Of a stretch of DNA of 64,000 bases, positions 36,414 to 50,800 are shown piece by piece; position 1 is the stretch's first letter, and each line of letters opens with the position of its first letter. Made by a program: the position numbers and the translations under genes. Origin of the DNA: Phalacrocorax aristotelis (lineage: Eukaryota; Chordata; Aves; Suliformes; Phalacrocoracidae); NCBI RefSeq assembly GCF_949628215.1, contig NC_134281.1:45900512-45964511 (forward strand). Reading direction: 5' to 3'. The notes under the pieces were generated by a model. It was not told the DNA's origin. It saw only the letters and a program-made list of their open reading frames with translations, and made no database searches.

Positions 36414-37373
36414 ATTACATTAGAGCTGTCTGTAGACATTACCTGTGCTGCAATCTGAGCAGAGTGCAGAAGACAACCTTTCCTTTTGTTCCTGTCTGTG
36501 GCTGTAACCTTTGTTTGCTGAACTTCATTATGTTATTGCTAAGGGAGTTCAGCTGGGCTATATTTGTAATCAGGTGGGGGGGACTGAGGTTAATTGCCCC
36601 ACTTACTGTTGAAAGGCTGACTGGGGAGATTTGAGCTTAAGGGACAATCATAATGGGACAGATAAAAGCAGGTCTCAGATAAAATACAGGTCTCTCTATC
36701 TCGAAGGAGGGAGTGCTTTATGGAAAGAGGGTGATAATAATTATGCTTGTAGTACTTTTGGTGTTTATATTTAATCTAGTAGTCCCTGGGGAAATGAAAT
36801 TTATGAGACTGTTCTCTTTCCCTTAGTTGCTCTGCTGCACTTCTGTAGTTACTTTTGGACATTTCAGCTAGTTGGGACCAAATTTTAGATTATATTTGAG
36901 GTTATGTCAAAAGATCATTGAGTTTCTATATATTTTCTGGAAAAATCATGCCTCAGTAGAGGATGGGTCTCTGCTGAGGGGGAAGCAGGAGGAAGTTATG
37001 TTTCTTCTTAGGAAAGTAGCGAAGAACCAGTCAGCATGTATGTTCCTTCAGCTACAGCACATCTCCACTTGCCCAGTGGGCTGTGATTGAGAGTGTGATG
37101 GGGGAGCACAAATGACGATAGGAAACCAGGTATATTCAGTTCTGCTGCTAATGAAATGATGAAAAAAATAAATGCTTTGCAAAAGGGCAACTCAGAATGC
37201 AAGAGCTCACAGTTTAACTTGGTCTTTGTCTTTGAAGAGGCCTGTTATGGCAAAGTCTGACCCAAAATGTATGCTTTTGAAGGAGTAAAATAGTGTTGAA
37301 CAAATTGAGAGGAAGGAGTGGAAGGGCAAATGGATAGAAACGTCTTCATGAAAGTGTGGTGGTTGGTTTTGTG

Positions 37374-37393
37374 CCCCCCCCCCCCCCCCCCCC
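37374..37393 (+). repeat. Pure poly-C tract, 20 nt
   Basis: Twenty uninterrupted Cs, preceded by the GT-rich text 'gtggtggttggttttgtg'. Length in an assembly is prone to error. Confidence 0.95.
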
Positions 37394-39923
37394 ATTTGGA
37401 AGTAAGCATTACCCTGAGTTTTTGCAAATGCAGAATTTTCTAATGCTAGTGTGAGAGGAGGAGGAAACAAAAGAAACTGGCAGAAATGAAAGTGAAACAA
37501 TCTGTTCCTTCATTTTGTGAGCCTAAAATGAATTCTACAGTAGTGAAATTGAAGCTGATTTTAAGCATTTTTAAAAATTTTGATTGTTGTAGATATGTAT
37601 AGGCTTGATAATTTTCTGGAGTTTGAGGTCAGATGGTATCTTGTCTAACCTCAAGCTGTTGTATTTCAGCCAGGTTATTTTTCTACAAAGAGCCAAGAGT
37701 TGAACTAGATTTCAGAGGAGTAACTGGCACTGTACATTCAGAAAGCAGGGGAAACCAAGTCCCCTGTAACACCAGGATACTGAATAAATGAAATATGCTG
37801 AAACGATTTCAACAGGTTAATCATACCGCACTTTGCAGATGCAGGTGAAAAGCTTTGGTTTTGTTGCCAGCTTGCCTGGAAGAAAATTATTCTTTGATTC
37901 CAGGTCTGGCAATTTGGTATGAGCCTGAGCTTGTGAATAAGATGTGCTCTCCAGGTTTCTAGAAAGATGCCACCTCAGCACTGATTCACTCCACTCTAGT
38001 GTTTTGTTCCCAACCATGTTACTCTTTTCGGAGGCTTTCCCTCCTCCCTTTTCCTGCTCTGCCTTCTCTCACCTGTAGATGGTCAATATCTCCCAGAAGA
38101 AGGAGGATCTTTTTGAAACTCAGGTTTAGTATTGGTCTCTCTTTTTTTTTTTTCTTCCCCCCCCCCCCATGTTAAGTTTAATCAGTTCATTTACTTTATA
38201 GTTCTTTGTGAGACGGCTAACATGGTTACTATTGAGTGTGTTACAGCAGTTTAGATTGTTTTTTGTTTGATAAATCATTTCAGTATTAAGGAACAAAAGA
38301 AAAAAAGAAAAAAGCCAAAAAATCCCCAAGTACAACAGCATTATTATTCCACTTGCATTTCAGATTCTGAATTTCATTGTGGAGCTCTTTTTTTTTTTTT
38401 TGTACAAAATGTTATGTTCTTAGGAAATTTCATGACCTATCTTTATTAATATTTCTCAGGAAAAAAGAATATATCTGTGATTTTTAAGGTTAACTGCTTG
38501 CATTTGATTACACTCACTCTCCTAATATGTAACGTTATCACAGTACTCAATTTATTAGCTGAGTTATAAAGATAGTTTTTATTAGTTTCCTTTGTTTTCT
38601 CCAGTCACATTTGTACCTTTGATTAAAGGTAATATATTCTCCTTGAATATATAACTGTGTATTTTATTGAATGGGTGGGATCAAATAATTTGAGCCTACA
38701 ACAGAATTTTTGTGGATTTTTCTTAAACTTTCTTGCAAAATGTGAATAAAAATTTGACACTTACAGAAACTGAGCAAAATGAAGCCCCACTTTTCTTCCA
38801 ATGCTGGAGTTTCATGGTAGCTTTAAGCTGGAAGTGGTACAAAGAGAAGTTGTCCCCACCCTACTCGTTGTTTGTTACTACCAGCTCCTGCTCCTCCTCC
38901 TCCTCTTCCCTTGTGCCAGCTTTATGTTAAGCTGGATTGGTTTTCCGGTTTTGTTCCTGCAGAGTTGCACAAGGGAGGAAGCAGCCCGAGGAGTGGGAGT
39001 AAGTAGCTGGGGTTGGAGAAGAGGTGTTATGGCTTCTGTCAGAGTTGGTGCCTGTGCTCCTTTTCAGTGATTGTGGAAGCGTGGCCTAGGTGTTCTCCAG
39101 TCCAGAGTTAAAGGGTGGTGTGGATGTCAGAGACGAACCAGAAATGAAAGTGGAACTGATGAGTGTGTGGGTTTTTTGTTGTTTTGTGTCCCCCACCCCC
39201 CCACCCCACTTCAAGTTGAGCAACTAAAACATCAGGAGTAGTTAAAAATTTGAAAAATCCTACTCTCCTTTCTCTTTTAGTTACATTTAAAAAAATCACA
39301 GTAGAGTACAGTTTAAAGATAGCAACATCCTGTATGTAGGTATAACATTGCACCAGTCTATAGAGCAGTGCTTTAAACTACTAGTGGTCGGAGACTAGAA
39401 TAATTTAGCCAACCTCTGGGGACCCTGGGCTCTTCTTGCCACACTGAGGCTTGAGCAGTGCTGGTACAGGTGGGCAGTAGTTCCTGCTGCTGAGCTAATA
39501 AGAATTGCGATGGGAAAGACTGACTGCAGTCCAAAGGCAAACACTATTCAGTATTTTTGACTTTTGGTCTAGAAGTAAGAGCCAGGTGTAATCAGTGTTT
39601 AATAGAAAATAGTTGAAATATTAACTAAACGTATTTGATCTCACAAATATGTTGCCATTGGAATGAATTTAGGAATACAGATTTTTTTTTTCTTTTTCAA
39701 GTTTAATATTTTACTAAAGACTGTGATGCTAACATTAGCTTCATGAAAATTCTTGTGGGTTTTGTTTCTTTGATTTTAATTTTTGAAAGCTAATATGTAT
39801 TTTTAATTCTGTCGATAGAGGCTTAAGATAACCATTTTTAATATGTGCTTTATGTCCTGAAGTATTCTCTGATTTGTGTCTCTCTAAAGTGAGAGCGAGA
39901 GATAGTAACTACGTTATTTAGTT

Positions 39924-39956
39924 CCCCCCCCCCCCCCCCCAAAAAAAAAAAAAAAA
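39924..39956 (+). repeat. C17-A16 double homopolymer
   Basis: Seventeen Cs (39924-39940) pass directly into sixteen As (39941-39956). Confidence 0.95.
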
Positions 39957-41204
39957 GTGTTCTTTATACTGGTAATAGTCAGAAAGTGGATTGTTTTGTG
40001 TTTTGTTTTTTTTTTTTTAATGAGATGTTTTAATCTGATCCTTTCTTCTAGTTCATATTATTTAAGTACAAAAGTACATTGTGATGCTTCTAATAGTTGC
40101 AATTCATTGACTTTTCTATTATTCCTTTTCTTCACTAAATGGTAAGCTACTTATTTTGATGGGTTCTCTAAAACCCAGAATTTTCCATGTATCATGCTTT
40201 TACCTACCAAATATGTAACTGGATAGGAAAGAGAGAAACTCTGAACTCCATATCTTGCTGTAGTTTTATAAAATTTATTTTCTACTATGTCTAATACTTC
40301 ATTCTTCTAATTTTTTTGCTATACCAAGGTTATTTAAAAAAAATCCAAATTCTTGTTACAGATTGCGCCTTCTTTTTCTATATTAGTAAGAGCAGTTCCT
40401 TACAAACAGACCTACTTATTCATGCTTAGCTTCCCATTGCAAAAACAATCTTCGAGTTGTCTCCAACATCAAGCTCAGATGATATACCACCTAAAGGACT
40501 GAGGTTTAGATAAGTAAAGTTAATCTGCAGCTTCACAAAGTATTTACTCTTTGTGGGTTTTCTTGGCTAAGCAAAATCTTTTTAATTGATGGCAGTTAAC
40601 TTATACCAGAATTGTATGAGTCGGAAATATCCTTTAGTATCTTATCTGAGAATACAGGTGATAGGTCAGGTTTATTATTCATACTTTGAGCTAATTCTCA
40701 ATACTTTTTTTTAAAAATCAGTTAATAAAATGGAGCTCGCTTGCTGGAAACTGAATTAGTTTTTTCTAGTGGCTAACTTGATCTGTATTTTTATTGAGTG
40801 GTATTTTTTAGATGTGTTTAATTTTTCTTTTTCTTTTTTCTTTTTTTTCCCCCAGTGTAGTTGCAGACATCTTAGTTATTGTTTTCTTCAGAAAGCCAAA
40901 AATAGGAAGCAAAGAAAAAAGCAAGCTGTTGGCAAGTTTATCACTGAGGTTTTTTTTGCAACGTTCTGCCATTTTTTGTCTCTTCATATCCCCTCCTCTT
41001 TTAAATAGGAGTCAAGATGATAAAAATTTTCATGAGTTTTACTTAATACGGATGTATTATGAAAATTTACTTATGCCTGTGGGGGGAATGTGCTTCCTAT
41101 AATAATTTGTAGTTACAATATTCTTTAGGGAGGTTTATTTTAATGTGTTGTAGACACAGAGCTTTTTTCCTTCAGTCTAAAAATGTCTATCATCATTTCT
41201 TCAG

Positions 41205-41878
41205 TAGACAATCAGCTACGATCCTTGCCTGCACAGTGGATTTAAAATCAACTGCAAATTGCTGAAGAATTGCACTTCAAGTGGTCTCGAGAGAGGAGAA
41301 GCAGGTCTTCACTATAATGGAAGAGGCCAAGAGCTCAAAGAATGGAAATCATGACCCAAGGAAGTCTGTCCGTCTTGTTTGTGAGGAAGGCAAAGCAGTC
41401 AAAGTTACAAATAATCAAAATTATAAACATAATAGAAATGACAAATCTGTGAAGGATGTTGGGAGAAGTTCTCCAAGTGGGAATAGCAGCAAAAAAAGTA
41501 AACAGAATGAAGTTTGTTCTGAAAAACAAGGAGAAAATAAACCATGCAAAGCAAATAGTTGTATTCCTGGAACTAAAGATGTGGGGACAAACATTCAGGA
41601 TCGAAGTCATGGAAAAGCAAAAAAACTTTCTAATTTATCACCAGCAGTGGAAAACCTGAAACAGACAAAAGCTCAACCAGTGGGAGAAAACTTTTCAGGC
41701 TCCCATGTTTCAGGGAATGGGATCAGTATGGAAAGCTTAACAGTGACACAGAAAGGGAAACTGGTGTTGGATAATCCACTGGGAGTTCATACTTTGAAGA
41801 CTAGTGTTGATCAGACTGGTGATCCTGGTAAGACTGCTTCAGATCAAAGAAAAATGGAACGTAAGCCTGATGACTTCA
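41205..41878 (+). CDS. TUT4: TUT4 exon 2 (first coding exon)
   Basis: Acceptor TTTCTTCAG at 41204 (or 41175, which would add a 20-codon uORF starting at 41183). 5' UTR to 41316, coding from the ATG at 41317, donor TTCA|GTGAGT at 41879. Encodes residues 1-187: a Lys/Ser/Asn-rich disordered tail beginning MEEAKSSKNGNHDPRKSV. Compared from memory with human TUT4, the Lys/Ala/Glu-rich repeat block of this region appears shorter. Confidence 0.93.
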
Positions 41879-44800
41879 GTGAGTATTATTCAACACTGCT
41901 TTATTCAATTTTCTTGTGGTAAAATTGTTAACAATCTGAAATAGGCTTTCAAACGTTTCTATTTGCATATTTTTTCCGCATATAGTAAGTTGCTGATTGC
42001 ATTTAGAGAGAACGTACTATTAATACAAGCATATTACTTAGAGAATAAGAGATTATGATAATAGCTGTCCTTTTTTCTCCTAGGCCCAAGGACCTAAAGA
42101 CCTAAAGATCTTTGCAAAATACTTAGTGCATGTGGGTTTCAGGCAATTTTCTGAGTATAGTGTCTTGGGAGGGGGGAACCTGACATAATATCATGGCCAC
42201 TTAATGGAAACGCCAGCTATTACTGCTTTTCACAAAGATCAGGGAAAAATCTGCAAGAAAAGTGTTGGGTGTTTTTTTTTAATAAGGGGAAGTTATTAAC
42301 TTTTTTTTCTTGTGATTGTTGTCCTCTTTTTGTTACTAAAAGTGATTAAACCATGTTTTGGCAGATGGCGTCTTGATTTAGGGAGGTTGGGAATATGTAC
42401 CATCCATCAGTGGTTACGCTTAGGAGTGTCCAATTCTTACACATATTTTTAAACTTCAGAATTAAATATATGGATCAGGCTTTGTCTCACTACAGGTTAA
42501 TTTCTTAGTTCAGGATTTGTCACACTTTTTCAGAATGAAGCTTTTTTCTAATAAAAATGCTGTTTTAAGACAGCGTGCCAGTGCAGACCTCCTCTTTTAA
42601 GTATTTCCCTCTATTGCTACAGCAGTTGCTTGTATGGAAATACTAGGCAAATATTAAAGTGCCTATTTTTTTAGCTATCTTAATAAAATTTTAACCAGAA
42701 AACCAAGTTGGAATGGCAGCATCCTGTGATCAGTCAGTTCTTTGTAGACCACCGTCATGTACTGTAGGGACCATCTGTCACTGAGAAACCAGGACTTGAA
42801 AACTTGCTCAGTTTTGATTCCTAGCTAGTCTAGGGGTACAGGCCTCATTTGAAAGGAAAGAAAAAAGAGAAAAACAAAGAACCCACAAATAACCCTCACT
42901 TTTGCTGATGTAAAAACTACTGGAATAATTTAAGGTGTAGATGTTTGTACAGATTAGTGGAATATGAACAAATCATAGGCATCTTTCAGAATTGACCTGT
43001 GTGTTTGTGAGTAGCAGTGTTCCAGAACCCCATGGTTGCTAGCAGCGAGCAGCAAGGTGTCACAGTGTGTTCAGATGTAACTCCAGCAGCCTCCTAAATT
43101 GAGAGGTTGAAATGCTTGGTGACTGGCTCTGTAAGATCATTTGGGTGAATGTCTTTAAGTCAGTTTTATGACTGTTTCCTTAACAAAATGTATTGTGTAA
43201 AAAGTTTTAAGCTTAATATTGCATATTTCTATTACAGTAGAGCATCAGGATCTCATGTACTCTGGTCTGCATAAAAAAAAAAAAAAAAGCCCTTTCTTAC
43301 CTTGAAGAACTTACCAGGGACTGTGAAATTATGACTGAAACACAGAATTAATCTACCTTTCTCCTTTCCACCTCTTGTTGATAGCACTTTTAGTAGCAGA
43401 CTAGTCTCTAAAGTCTCCAAAATACTGGCTAACATACTGGAAAATTCTAATGTCTAAGGTGATTTTTGGCTAGCCTTGGACAAAAAACTGGAATGTAGCT
43501 CTAATTTGCGTCCAGCTCCTTAGTGAGATGCTCTTAACTGCTCTGTACTCTAACTTTCACTTTTCTTCTCCTTGAGTTACTCTGAAGAAAATAACAATTT
43601 CTTTCTCTAGGTAAAACACAGAATTCTGAACCTGCTAAAGAACATACTTTGGAAGCGGATTATTTAGAAAACACCAGTGTTATTGACGAATCTAACCTGA
43701 CAGCTGAACAGCAATTAGGATTGAAACAAGCTGAAGAACGCCTGGAAAGAGATTATATCTCCCGACTTGAAAAAGTAGGTTGAGTTATTGGATAAAAAAG
43801 AAAATAGGTGTCGTCTTTCATTACCATCACCATATTTCTGTTTGGGTGGTATTCCTGCTAGAGCCTGTTGCCTCTGTTTCTTCTTCATAATGAATGACTT
43901 CGGTGATCTAAGATATTATCCCTAGTAGTTGACCAGTCATTCATCATGGCAGATGGTATAGATTGGAAACTTACTGCTCCTTTTGTGGCACATGTAGCCT
44001 TTGTGGACCAGGATTTTTTAATTCTGCAGACCGTAAAGGTTTAAATTTCTGTTACTTACCTAAGATTTTCTAAAAAGTCTGGTTATCTGGAAACTCAAAA
44101 TACAGGATTGAGAGGAACCTTGCGCTGTCGTCAGTATATTAGCCTTCCACCAGTCCGAGTCACCTATATTGAAGATGACTTCTTAAAAATGTTTGTCTCA
44201 ACTATTCTTAATGTTATGTCCAGTGAAACAAATTTTGAAGTCAGTAGAGGTAACCCAGAAGATTTTCTTAATGTCTAATGTAAGGTCTCTTGTAGCATTT
44301 TAATCCCTCGTACGTTGCCCCAGGAAAATAAACATAAGTTTATTACCTTTAAAAGCAACTTTATACACATTTGAAGATCATTACCATTCCTGCGGTCTTA
44401 TCATCTTTAGACTCACTCTTTGTTCTCTGTTCTTAGGGTTTGGTTTTTTTTAGTTACTTGTTCGTTCCTGTTGCTTTTCTGTAGGCATCCACCATGTAAC
44501 TGGTGTCCAAAGTTGGACATGCAATTTCAGCTGAGGTCTTACATATAAAGAGGAAAGCTGACTTCATCTGTCTGAAATACAGCATTTGTGTTTAGGATCT
44601 CTGCTTTTTTTAGCAGCAATAGGATGTTGGCTTATAGTTTGACCAGTAATGATCCCCATATCCTTTTCTTAAGAAATGTCCAATCTCATGTTCACAGCTC
44701 TGTATCGTTTGCAGTTGATAATGTCTAAGGAGGAATGGTATTTTGCTTTGATACTATTTAATTGCAGCTTCAATTTCAATTCAGTTTCTCTAATCTGTTG

Positions 44801-47800
44801 TGATCGCTGAATTTTTGTCATCTTGTGTCTTCTGTAACCTCTCCCAACTTGTTATCTTTTGCATTTGTAGTCAGCACACCTTCGAATGTATTTCCTAAGT
44901 CTTCAACCAAAATACGAATGTTTCTGACCGCAGAAGGAGCCCTGTTGAAAAAGATTTGGCACATGCTTTTAGGCTGGTGTTGAACCAGTCTAGATACATG
45001 CGCTCTGAGGACAGTTTTCTGAGTAGTTTTGCTCCCACCTTACTGTTCTTTATTTAGATAGTATTTATGATCTCCTTTTGAGACTGATACTATGACAAGT
45101 GACAAAAACTTTGTAAAGTTCAAGATGCAACATCTGCTGCTGCTTCTTCAAGCTCTATGATTTTACCCTTTAAAAAAGCAACCCTAAAATTGGTTTAGTA
45201 CAATTTATTTATAACGGATCAGTTATACTTATGACTTGTTTTTTTCCTATGTGCTTATTAATAATTTATTACAGTATTTTTCTGGATGCTAATTCTGACT
45301 AGTCTCTTCATTCCTTGGCTCATCCTCTCTAGCCTTTTTAAAAATATTCTTAAGTTTCTCTTTCCTAGTGATCTGGAACATTCCCATTCTCTGTGAGCTC
45401 TTTAAAACACAACTGGCTCTGAGATTGATTAGCTCCCTGAATATTGAAGCACAAATTTCATGAGGCCTGGCTTGTTTGGATGCTTCTGTCTTACTCAAGT
45501 AGTAGCCTGTAGCTTTTTTTTTTGTCTTGCTATTTTGAGTTGTTGCCCCTTTCATTGGTGGTAAGCATAACTAGATGACTAAAAAAGCCTTTACAATAAA
45601 GGCAAAATAAAAGGTGTTACTTGATTCAACTTTTCTGGCAATATCTGTTGACATAATACTGTAGATCAGTATTGTAAAGAAATACTCAGGTTTTTAAAAT
45701 ATGATTATTGCTGATATTCAGTTTTAGAAGAGTGGTGAAATATTTTTGATCTACTTCAATCATCAGGTATTGAATACTTGAATCATCCGAGCTAGCCAAG
45801 TGTAACTGTCATAAGTTGTTTTCTAATTGGATGTTTAATTTCATATCACTAGATATCTGTCTTATAGAAAATAAGGATGAAGAGCATTAGTAATAAAGGC
45901 ATAATGACCATGTTATTTTAAATTGATATTTACTCTGCAGTTAGAGGGTATCAGACTTCCCCACCCCCCTCCACCTCCCCCCCAAAAAAAGGGGGGAGGG
46001 GGGAGATCAAACTCAGTAGGTGGAAATACTTATCCAAATTTAGCAGTAGTTTAGGTTTCTATATAGTAAGTCAAATTTGTTTAACTGATATATAGTCCGC
46101 CTGAGTGTGGTGTTCTCTGTTCATTCATTGTTATGTCACTGTTTAAACATCTGGTGTTTTCGGTATATTTTGTGGTTTCAGTAAATATAGATGTATTAGA
46201 ATTAGGATGAAAATGTTAAGTAGGGTTTTTCACTCCCAGTTACAACTGCTAGCAGTTATTGGAAAAATGCTAACAAGTGTGGAGAAAAAAGGCTTTTTGT
46301 TGGGCCCTTTTGTCTTCACAGTGAGCGTATCAAAAGGTTTCCAATTGCTATAGCTGTGTTTTATTAGAGCAAGAAAATACGACTGCAGGATGTGACAGAT
46401 TAAAGTGGAGTATCCATGAGCAACCCCCTCATCTGTGCGGAGGTTGTCCTTTCTGCCTTTTAGCCTAGTAGGTAGTTCTAGGTGGTTTCCCGGTTGAATA
46501 AACTTCACAGTATCCCCTCTTGGACCTTAGGAAAATAGGGATTCCCACCCCCATCATCTCCTGAGGCTTGGCTGCTGCTTGCATACTCTGCGGGGTCTCC
46601 CAGTTGGCAGCTCTCCATTTGTGTACCCCATCTCTCCCAGTCTATCTGTACAAAAAGATGCTTGTTCTGCATGTTTCTCCAATTCTGACCATCCCAAATT
46701 ATTTATTAAAATGGAATAATCTGACCCCTTGTCAGAGGATCCTACCTTATCCAGCATATAGTCAGTAGTTAGTCACAAGCAGGCTATCTTCCTCCTTGTT
46801 GGCTAGCCACGCCCTTTTTAATAGAACAAAAAATGCAGTACTTGCAGAGTGCGCTGTGAATATGCTAGCCAAACAACAACACCATCTGTCATAACATGTA
46901 TAGCAGATAATAGGATGAATACTTCCCATTTTCTCATCAAAGGAAGGAGGATAGATGCTGAAATTTAATAAATCCATAGTTATTAAAAGCTTGAGCTGAG
47001 AAGGGTATGGCTTACTGGCCTTTAGGTCAGCCTTAGGAGGCATCAACTCCTCAGTCTCAATCGTGCCTCACTAAAACTTACTGAGAAGTGTAATACTCAA
47101 GTCATCTCACTTCCTTTCCTTGCTTTCTCTGCTTGTCATATGGATAAAAATAAATTTCCAGTGTTTTTTTAAGATTACTTAATGTTTGCAAAGCACCTTG
47201 ACATTACAAGTGTTACATAATTGTTAAGTACAATTTATTATTCAAAGAATTGAGTTTTTCAGGTGCTGTTGGCAGAAACATTTTCTTTTAATCTATGGCC
47301 GTTTTTCCTCAGCGCTCCCCAGAATACACCAACTGCCAGTATCTATGCAAGCTCTGCTTAGTTCACATTGAAAATATCCAGGGAGCTCACAAGCATATTA
47401 AAGAAAAACGTCATAAGAAAAATATAATGGTAAGTTAACAAATAAAATTTTGACCTTTTTTTTTTTACTTTTTTTTCCTCCTGGTTTGTTTGTTTGTTTT
47501 GGGGTTTTGGATTTTTTCCCTAGGGTTTGGGTTTTTTGGGTGGGTGGGGTGGGTTTTTTGTTGTTTTCTTTTTTGTTTGTTTTAAACAAAAAAATCTTTT
47601 TGTTATGTGGTATGTTTTCTTTGGTCATCAGACTTCTAGTAACAGAAAGCAAGGTAACTTAGGTGAGAAACATATTTAGGTTTTGTTTCTTCCAAAATTA
47701 ATATTGCTGATAACAAGACCTCCAGAGGCTGGAGGTGAGGTTGGGATGTTGGGATTTTCTTTTTTTTTTTCTCTCTTTTGTCTGACTTGGGAGATTTTTA

Positions 47801-50800
47801 TCTACAGCCTTTCTGTGATGCATAAGCAGAGGGCATAGTGTGTCTAGACTAAAAAAGAGGGTCAAAACAGGGAGGGATTCAGTTCCTGAGTCACTCATCA
47901 TCTCCCTGGGTTTATGTATGTGTTTAACATGAAAAGCAGTTCTAAGGTTTTTAAAGAGCAAAACAGTTTTCTTATCAGATGCCATGATATTACTGTTTGC
48001 TTTGCTTTAAAGAACTGTTATATGTATGAAATCCAGTAAGTGGTGCCAAAAATGCCAACCCATTTTTGTAATTGTTGATGAAGAGCTACAAATTCCCAAG
48101 TATATAGGGTTTTGTGATTCAGATGGTTAAAATTACTCTTCCTACACTGTTCCCCAAAATTCAGTCAATTACTTATTCTTGTTTCTATGTATTTCTTACC
48201 ATATTTCTGTTTGTAATTAATGCTCTAATTCTGTCATATATGCAAGCCATTGCCTGGAAAACTCTGAATGCTGTAAATCCATTACATCTCAGAAAATAAC
48301 GTTTTTGTATTATGTTCAGTTATTATTTGTAAAGGATTCTAGTTCTCATACCGTTTGCTAAATTGCATCATGGAAAAAAATAAAACGGCAACAAACCAGC
48401 TCTGTATTTGATATGGAAGTACTTTCATGCCATGCTTTTCGTCTGGGCACAGAGATAAGAATTGAGCAATGAGGTTTCTTTACCACTGAATGGAAATGCT
48501 AGAGGGCAGGGAGCAGTTTCAGTTTTTAACACTTGTCTTCAAATAGCTTTATGTTGTGTATCACAATACAGTGATAAGAGGTATGTAACTGTCTAAATGT
48601 TACTTCATAAAATACACCTATTTACAGCTCTATCTATGAGATACATGACTATCAAATAAGCTTAGCAGCACCTGTGGCTTCCCCCTGACAAAAGACCCTA
48701 AAGCAGTGACACTAAAAAAAAATGCAGTCCTTTAAAAATGCACATATTCTTTCTTACGCTAAATTTGTGCAGATAAGAACAGATTTCATTTAGTTGATGA
48801 ATTTGTAAAACAAGTGATTGTTTTACAAAAGACTTGATCTGTCTGACATATTTCTTGCTTTTGGATTAAATTGATTATAATTTGATGCACTAATAATAGC
48901 ATTTTCTGGCACCAGCTGTTTAGGCAGCAATGGGACTCAACTTATCAAAATTCCTTGGAGCTAGGAATAATTTTTCTGCCTCTGGTATCTTTCCTTCAAG
49001 TACAGTCCACCCTGAAAAAAAATCTATGTGACTCTGAAAAAGTTCCTCAGCTCAGTTACATTTATTATGTACGAACAATTATACCTTTTCATTTCCTTGG
49101 ATGAATTCTGTTTCAGAACTGTCAGAAAATGTGGTTCAGGAATGTAACACAGCAGATTTCCTCCCCAGTTGCCAGCTGTGAAACAACATGTTCCCTTTCA
49201 AACACTGAGCATCTACTGTTATTTCTGTTAGCCACACTAGTACATCTGCCAGTTAGGCCCGGCAGAGTTCCTAAATTTGGAAGTGTTTAGTCAGGACACC
49301 ATGTAAATAGAAGAACACAAACAGCAAAAAGGACATTCTAATATCATGCAATAGTATGAAATAAGCCTTTTCTCTTAAAATATCAGTTTTCACTTTTATC
49401 ATCCAACAATTATTCAGGAAAAACAAGAAGAAAATGAGCTGCGTGCCCTCCCACCCCCCTCTTCTGCACAGTTGGCTGCTCTGAGTTTTACACTCATCGA
49501 GGCAGCAAATGAGCAAGGCATATCAGATGATGACTTCAGAATTCGTCAAGAAATTGTAAATGAGATGGAGAAAATTATTCAACAGCCCTTACCAGGTATT
49601 CATAGTCTCCATTTCCTTTATATTAAGAACAAACAAAATATTTCTATTTCTTTATTTTTATACAGATTTTGATACCTTCATTAATGGTGAATTAATGCAT
49701 TTGGGGATAAATTATCTTTGTATTATACAATACTAATATGTACTGGCATTTTAATACAAACTGGCAGGTGATTTAAAAGGAGCTAAAATACCTACAAAAA
49801 CAGGAAAATATGGTTGTGCTTATTTTTGCTTTTATCTGGTACATGTTTATTGAAGATATTGGTCCTCTTTAAAGTGATGATTTCTGATAAAGATTCAGGG
49901 CATGAAATATTTTCTTCCTGGCTGTGTTTAAAGGCTCAGCCACTGATGATCTCCTTCAGGCTTTAGTCCTACAAACCTTTCCACCTATACCTTATCTAGC
50001 ATTATTGAATATCTGTGGCTGTTATAGTAGAGGTTCCCCACCCCTGCCAAGTGCACTTAATTAGACTAAGTATAGCAGGGGGGGAAAATGAGGAGGAGTT
50101 TGAAATTTATATTTTTTCTTTTCCCTACTGATCCTTTTGTTGTTTATAACATCTCTCAGGGCAGATAAAAGTTGCCTGAGGCAAATTTTTAATTGTTTTA
50201 GGGGGAAAAAAAAATTAGACCCCAGCTATGAGTGATTTTACTAAGCATATGAGACATTTTCAATACTTAATTGTGATCTGAAATATCTGCAGGTACTAGT
50301 CAGTAACTGGTCATTAAAATCAACAAGGGTTGCTGTTTAACAGGTGTTTCTTCTCATGTGTATTTATGGTTAATGGGCTCTAAAATGAGGAGAGGGGTAC
50401 TCTGAGATCAACTATAGCTTTCCAAAGTCTCTGGAATTGTCTTAAATAGGTCAAAATATTACATTTACTTAACTACGTATAAATATCATACCTTATTTGC
50501 CTTTTTCTTGAGTGCTTTGTATTGATGAAAAATAAGAATCATTTAGGAAAAAAGTCTGAGTAGGTTAAATGCTTAGTTTTTTGCTTCAGTGGGTCAATAA
50601 AGTTCATTAAAATTATCTGGATAAGTTGAATGGTGGTCTTTGCCCACCTCCCCCTTCAGAAGTACAGTATGTTGGTTCAATAGGACATGTAAAACATCCA
50701 AATCCAATTTATAGAACTGTTGGAAAATAAAATAAGTAATATAACAATAAAATAATCTTTGACATTTGCTTCTTTGCATTGATTTCCCATCGTCTTCTAT

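Larger units (their letters stand above)
32513..41204 (+). other. TUT4: TUT4 intron 1 contents
   Basis: About 8.7 kb. Beyond the CpG island it holds several homopolymer C tracts (36384-36413, 37374-37393, 38156-38169, 39924-39940), a TA/CA microsatellite near 35847-35863, and a GT-rich to C-rich stretch near 39168-39210. The frame 33778-34140 (120 codons) has no recognisable domain. No nested gene is seen. Confidence 0.6.

Noticed and set aside
41335-41610. 91-codon minus-strand frame
   Set aside because: Antisense shadow of TUT4 exon 2; no homology of its own.
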